Assembly (NCBI RefSeq): GCF_003438495.1
Contig: NZ_QSSH01000019.1
Span: 1-45,971, forward strand
From: Collinsella sp. TF05-9AC
Lineage (GTDB): Bacteria > Actinomycetota > Coriobacteriia > Coriobacteriales > Coriobacteriaceae
DNA length: 45,971 nt
Direction of reading: 5' to 3'
Made by a program: the position numbers and the translations under genes. Each line of letters opens with the position of its first letter. The first letter of the stretch is position 1. This document shows positions 43,582-45,971 of this stretch, in pieces. The notes beneath the pieces were generated by a model, which had not been told where the DNA came from, did not search any database, and saw only the letters and a list, made by a program, of their open reading frames with translations.

Positions 43582-45396
43582 ATGTACTGTCGACTTCTTC
43601 TCAAACTAATCCTAAGAGACAGGGCCGTATGGATTTGCACGCTCGTTCTCGCCGCAGCCTTTTCCGTCCCCATTGCGTTCAATTCACCCATCTACGGCCC
43701 CTTCTTTATGAAGCAGGGCATGCAGGGCTTTGTCGACGCATTCAATACGCGCGCGCCCCAGGCCAGCGGCACAGACCTATCGCCAGAGCAGCAAGATGAC
43801 GCTGAGCTTGCAAGATACGCGAACGCCGCCCTCGCCGCTCAAACCGACGCCGCCTTTCTCGATTCTGCCGAGAGCTACTACGCGCTCATGGGCGAAGGCT
43901 TCCAATCCGGGTCCATCGTGGGAGACCGAGAGACCAATGACGCAGAGCTCGCATATTGCCGCGCCCTGAGCAGCTCCGGCATCACGGATATCCCGGCCTC
44001 CGCAAACGACCTGCCGTTCCTCTCCTTCCTGCCCTACGCCATTGCCCAGGCGCCGTCCTTCCTTCCCTTCATCCCCTTCCTTCTCTCGTCGATACTCGTG
44101 CTCGGCGCCACAAGGCCTGCGACCCTGGCGGCAAAGGCGCCCGTGCCCAAATTCCGGCGCCTTATCCAAACCGTGTTTTCGATAATTGGCGCGGGGACCG
44201 CGATGCTCCTCGCCGGCCTTGCGCCCGGGAGTATTTACGCCTTGGCCCTAAACGGCTTCGGGCAAATTGGGTACCCGATCGCCTTCTTCCATGACGGCGC
44301 GCTCACTACCACGACCGCGGGAAACGTCTTCACGACCATACTTCTCGCGCTGCTCGCGGGTGGAACCTTGATATCCGTTTGTTCCGCCGTCCTATCGACC
44401 GCAACGAGGCGCGTCCTCGCGGGCCCCCTTGCCTCCGCGTTGCTTGTCGCGGCCCCGGCATTCCCGTTATTGTCCGATTCGGCACTGGGGCATAATGCCG
44501 CGCTCGGGCTCCTGCCGCTGGCCGTGTTCTCGCCTATCGAGGCAACGGGTTACGTAGGGTGCTTCCCGACGGAATTCATTGGCTCCGGTTCGGGCGGCGC
44601 ATCGATGCTTGCCGTGGCCCTGGTATACGTCGCGGTCCTTTTCGCGGTCGGCGCCGTTGTGACGCGTTCGCCCAAACAGGCTGGACCCGCTAAAAAGCAC
44701 CATGGGCTTGAGCTCCTGGACGTGAGCGTGGGATACGGGAGCACGACGGTACTTTCAATCGGGTCGCTTTTCCTGAGCCCGGGAACGGCGGCGGGCCTCA
44801 TTGCTCCCAACGGCTCGGGGAAAACCACCCTTCTTGAAGCGCTGTCGGGCCAATTTCCCACCCGCATCCGCTCGGGAAGCCTGGCGGCAGACGGAATCTG
44901 CCAACGTCGATCAGCCGAATTTGCAGAACTCGTCTACCTGAGCTCTTCGGGCGGCGCGGATCTCTACCCAACGCTATCGGCCCTCGAGCACCTCTCTTTC
45001 GTTGGGGAGGCGTGGAAATCGGCCGCCGACATCGACTCGCTCTGCGACTCCCTCGGAATCTCCCCATATCTCGACAAGCCGATGCGTAATCTCTCGACAG
45101 GAATGAAGCAGCAGGTAAAGCTTGCCATGGCGATAGCGACCGGTTGCCCGTACCTCATCCTCGATGAACCGCTGAACGGCCTCGATCCGGGAAAGCGGAA
45201 AACCTCCTGCGACGCGATGCGCAGCGAGGTGGCGCGGGGACGAAGCGTGCTCATTTCAAGCCATCTGCTCGACGACCTGGCAGACCTCACCAACTCGTTC
45301 TACTTCATCGAGGCCGGCACGCTCGTGGAAAAGATCAAGTCGTCCTCGCAGACGCTCAAGCAGGAATACCTCGATACATACGAGGGAGGTGAATGA
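43582..45396 (+). CDS. Single-chain ABC transporter (membrane domain fused to ATPase)
   Basis: This 604-residue half-transporter has an N-terminal membrane domain (helix 1 at 15-33, an extracytoplasmic loop 35-150, then about five helices to 360). It carries the same motif as the permease encoded at 40460-42682: NGFGQIGYP at 224-232, followed by HDGALTTTT. The C-terminal ATPase has Walker A IAPNGSGKTT (K414), signature LSTGMKQQ (504-511), Walker B LILDEP (525-530) and SSHLLDD. Fusion implies it works as a homodimer. Both its membrane and ATPase domains are related to unit 1, so the two transporters arose from a common ancestor with different gene architecture. Start ATG 43582 has AGG nine bases before. 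Confidence 0.88.
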   Translation: MYCRLLLKLILRDRAVWICTLVLAAAFSVPIAFNSPIYGPFFMKQGMQGFVDAFNTRAPQASGTDLSPEQQDDAELARYANAALAAQTDAAFLDSAESYYALMGEGFQSGSIVGDRETNDAELAYCRALSSSGITDIPASANDLPFLSFLPYAIAQAPSFLPFIPFLLSSILVLGATRPATLAAKAPVPKFRRLIQTVFSIIGAGTAMLLAGLAPGSIYALALNGFGQIGYPIAFFHDGALTTTTAGNVFTTILLALLAGGTLISVCSAVLSTATRRVLAGPLASALLVAAPAFPLLSDSALGHNAALGLLPLAVFSPIEATGYVGCFPTEFIGSGSGGASMLAVALVYVAVLFAVGAVVTRSPKQAGPAKKHHGLELLDVSVGYGSTTVLSIGSLFLSPGTAAGLIAPNGSGKTTLLEALSGQFPTRIRSGSLAADGICQRRSAEFAELVYLSSSGGADLYPTLSALEHLSFVGEAWKSAADIDSLCDSLGISPYLDKPMRNLSTGMKQQVKLAMAIATGCPYLILDEPLNGLDPGKRKTSCDAMRSEVARGRSVLISSHLLDDLADLTNSFYFIEAGTLVEKIKSSSQTLKQEYLDTYEGGE

Positions 45397-45397
45397 C

Positions 45398-45742
45398 ATG
45401 AAACTATTTGAACAGCTGAAGTCCAATGCGTCGCGCATGGCTGTCTACGCCATCCTCGTGGCAACGGCTTTATGCGGAATCGCGGCACCCGTCTATGCGC
45501 TCAACGGGGAGAAAGGCGATGTCGAACCCGCGTACATGGCTTCGACGGTTAAAGACCGGTACAAAGCCTTCTCTGGAGACGCGTTTTACGTAGCAGAGTA
45601 CGACACGACCTACCGTGAGCTTCGCTACAACAAGAGATACGAATATCTAGGCGCAAAAGTAATCAGCTATACATCGGGTTGGTACGGCCCCAACTATGGA
45701 CACATAACCCAGTTCAAGTGTAACTACCGTGTGTACAACTAA
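45398..45742 (+). CDS. Secreted peptide B (114 aa precursor, Tyr-rich, unrecognised)
   Basis: ATG 45398 lies eight bases after GGGAGG and just past the TGA of the transporter (45394-45396), so the two are coupled. The N-terminus is a signal peptide (KLFEQLKSNASR, then a hydrophobic core, cleavage likely after PVYA at residue 34). The mature chain of about 80 residues has 13 tyrosines, a WYGPNYGH motif at 95-102 and a single Cys at 108, and ends CNYRVYN. It shares size, export signal and aromatic C-terminus with peptide A but no alignable core. It is the likely substrate or partner of the fused ABC transporter. A toxin, immunity or signalling role is inference. Confidence 0.7.
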   Translation: MKLFEQLKSNASRMAVYAILVATALCGIAAPVYALNGEKGDVEPAYMASTVKDRYKAFSGDAFYVAEYDTTYRELRYNKRYEYLGAKVISYTSGWYGPNYGHITQFKCNYRVYN

Positions 45743-45757
45743 AGCAACCCGGCCGGG

Positions 45758-45792
45758 ACGAGGGGTGACGCAAAAGCGTCGCCCCCGTTTTT
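45758..45792 (+). terminator. Intrinsic terminator after peptide B
   Basis: A stem of about 12 bp with one mismatch (GACGC/GCGTC next to an AAAA loop, GGGG/CCCC above) is followed by five T residues. It ends the unit-2 operon. Confidence 0.85.
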
Positions 45793-45821
45793 AACCATGT
45801 CAACTGAACCTAGTTCAGTTT

Positions 45822-45885
45822 GGTTGATTTCCGATCTCAGCCGAACACATTGAGCGGAAAGGCCGTTCCCGCAGTCAGTCGAACG
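45822..45885 (+). repeat. 64-bp direct repeat, right copy
   Basis: It is identical to 38193-38256 except for A at 45859 and T at 45879. Just before it lies a perfect 7-bp palindrome (AACTGAA/TTCAGTT, 45802-45820), which is absent at the left copy. Just after it lies a perfect 12-bp stem (45885-45896 with 45904-45915) of GTCCCCGGGGCC. Confidence 0.9.
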
Positions 45886-45915
45886 TCCCCGGGGCCCTTC
45901 TCAGGCCCCGGGGAC
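45885..45915. repeat. Perfect 12-bp GC-rich hairpin at the island right edge
   Basis: GTCCCCGGGGCC and its exact reverse complement flank CTTCTCA. It shares the GAACGTCCCC motif with the dispersed repeats at 32149-35302 and may belong to the same family. No T-run follows directly; CATTTTCCC lies downstream. Confidence 0.7.
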
Positions 45916-45971
45916 GGCATTTTCCCAGTTGAAGGAACGGTGGAGATGTGTTTCGATGGGTCAGATTCGTG

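Overview
The window (about 46 kb, GC-rich, codon use strongly biased to G/C-ending codons) looks like a chromosome segment of a gut actinobacterium of the class Coriobacteriia, most like Collinsella. The reasons are the anaerobic purine/ureide catabolic genes, the Cys4 zinc forms of S14, L36 and adenylate kinase, and the abundance of GC-rich palindromic intergenic repeats. The genus call is inference; no database was searched.

Layout. (1) 1-2.3 kb: two or three poorly recognisable genes, a 33-bp tandem repeat and a Pro/Ala-rich single-pass membrane protein on the minus strand. (2) 2.3-13.4 kb: a nitrogen-scavenging cluster. A YheO/DauR-type regulator diverges from ygeX (diaminopropionate ammonia-lyase), ygeY (M20 peptidase), ygeW (carbamoyltransferase-like), carbamate kinase, a MocA-like nucleotidyltransferase and hydantoinase. 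These are followed by yqeC, yqeB and an XdhC-like protein, which are accessory factors for selenium-dependent molybdenum hydroxylases. This gene set matches the anaerobic urate/purine breakdown genes known from E. coli and gut bacteria, but no hydroxylase lies in the window. (3) 13.4-24.4 kb: the spc and alpha ribosomal operons from rplE to rplQ, with secY, adk, map, infA and rpoA, then truA. Unusually, rplE is the first gene and no rplN/rplX precedes it. (4) 24.5-38 kb: housekeeping genes: a family-2 glycosyltransferase, argR, a class A penicillin-binding protein, a U32 peptidase-like tRNA-hydroxylation protein, tyrS, adenine deaminase, two Cof-type HAD phosphatases, citrate synthase and an ACT-domain protein. 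Several are separated by dispersed repeats and long hairpins.

(5) 38.2-45.9 kb is an accessory island bounded by a 64-bp direct repeat (38193-38256 and 45822-45885, two mismatches). It holds a truncated tyrosine recombinase, an XRE regulator with a DUF2975-type membrane partner, and two units that each pair a small secreted peptide with a dedicated ABC transporter. Unit 1 is peptide A, a tandem-duplicated permease and an ATPase. Unit 2 is a single-chain permease-ATPase fusion followed by peptide B. All three membrane modules share an NGxGxxxYP motif. Peptide A resembles lactococcin-972-type bacteriocins weakly; peptide B is Tyr-rich and unrecognised. This island is the best candidate for an undescribed system, most likely a two-component peptide export/immunity locus.

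No rRNA, tRNA, CRISPR array or complete insertion sequence was seen.
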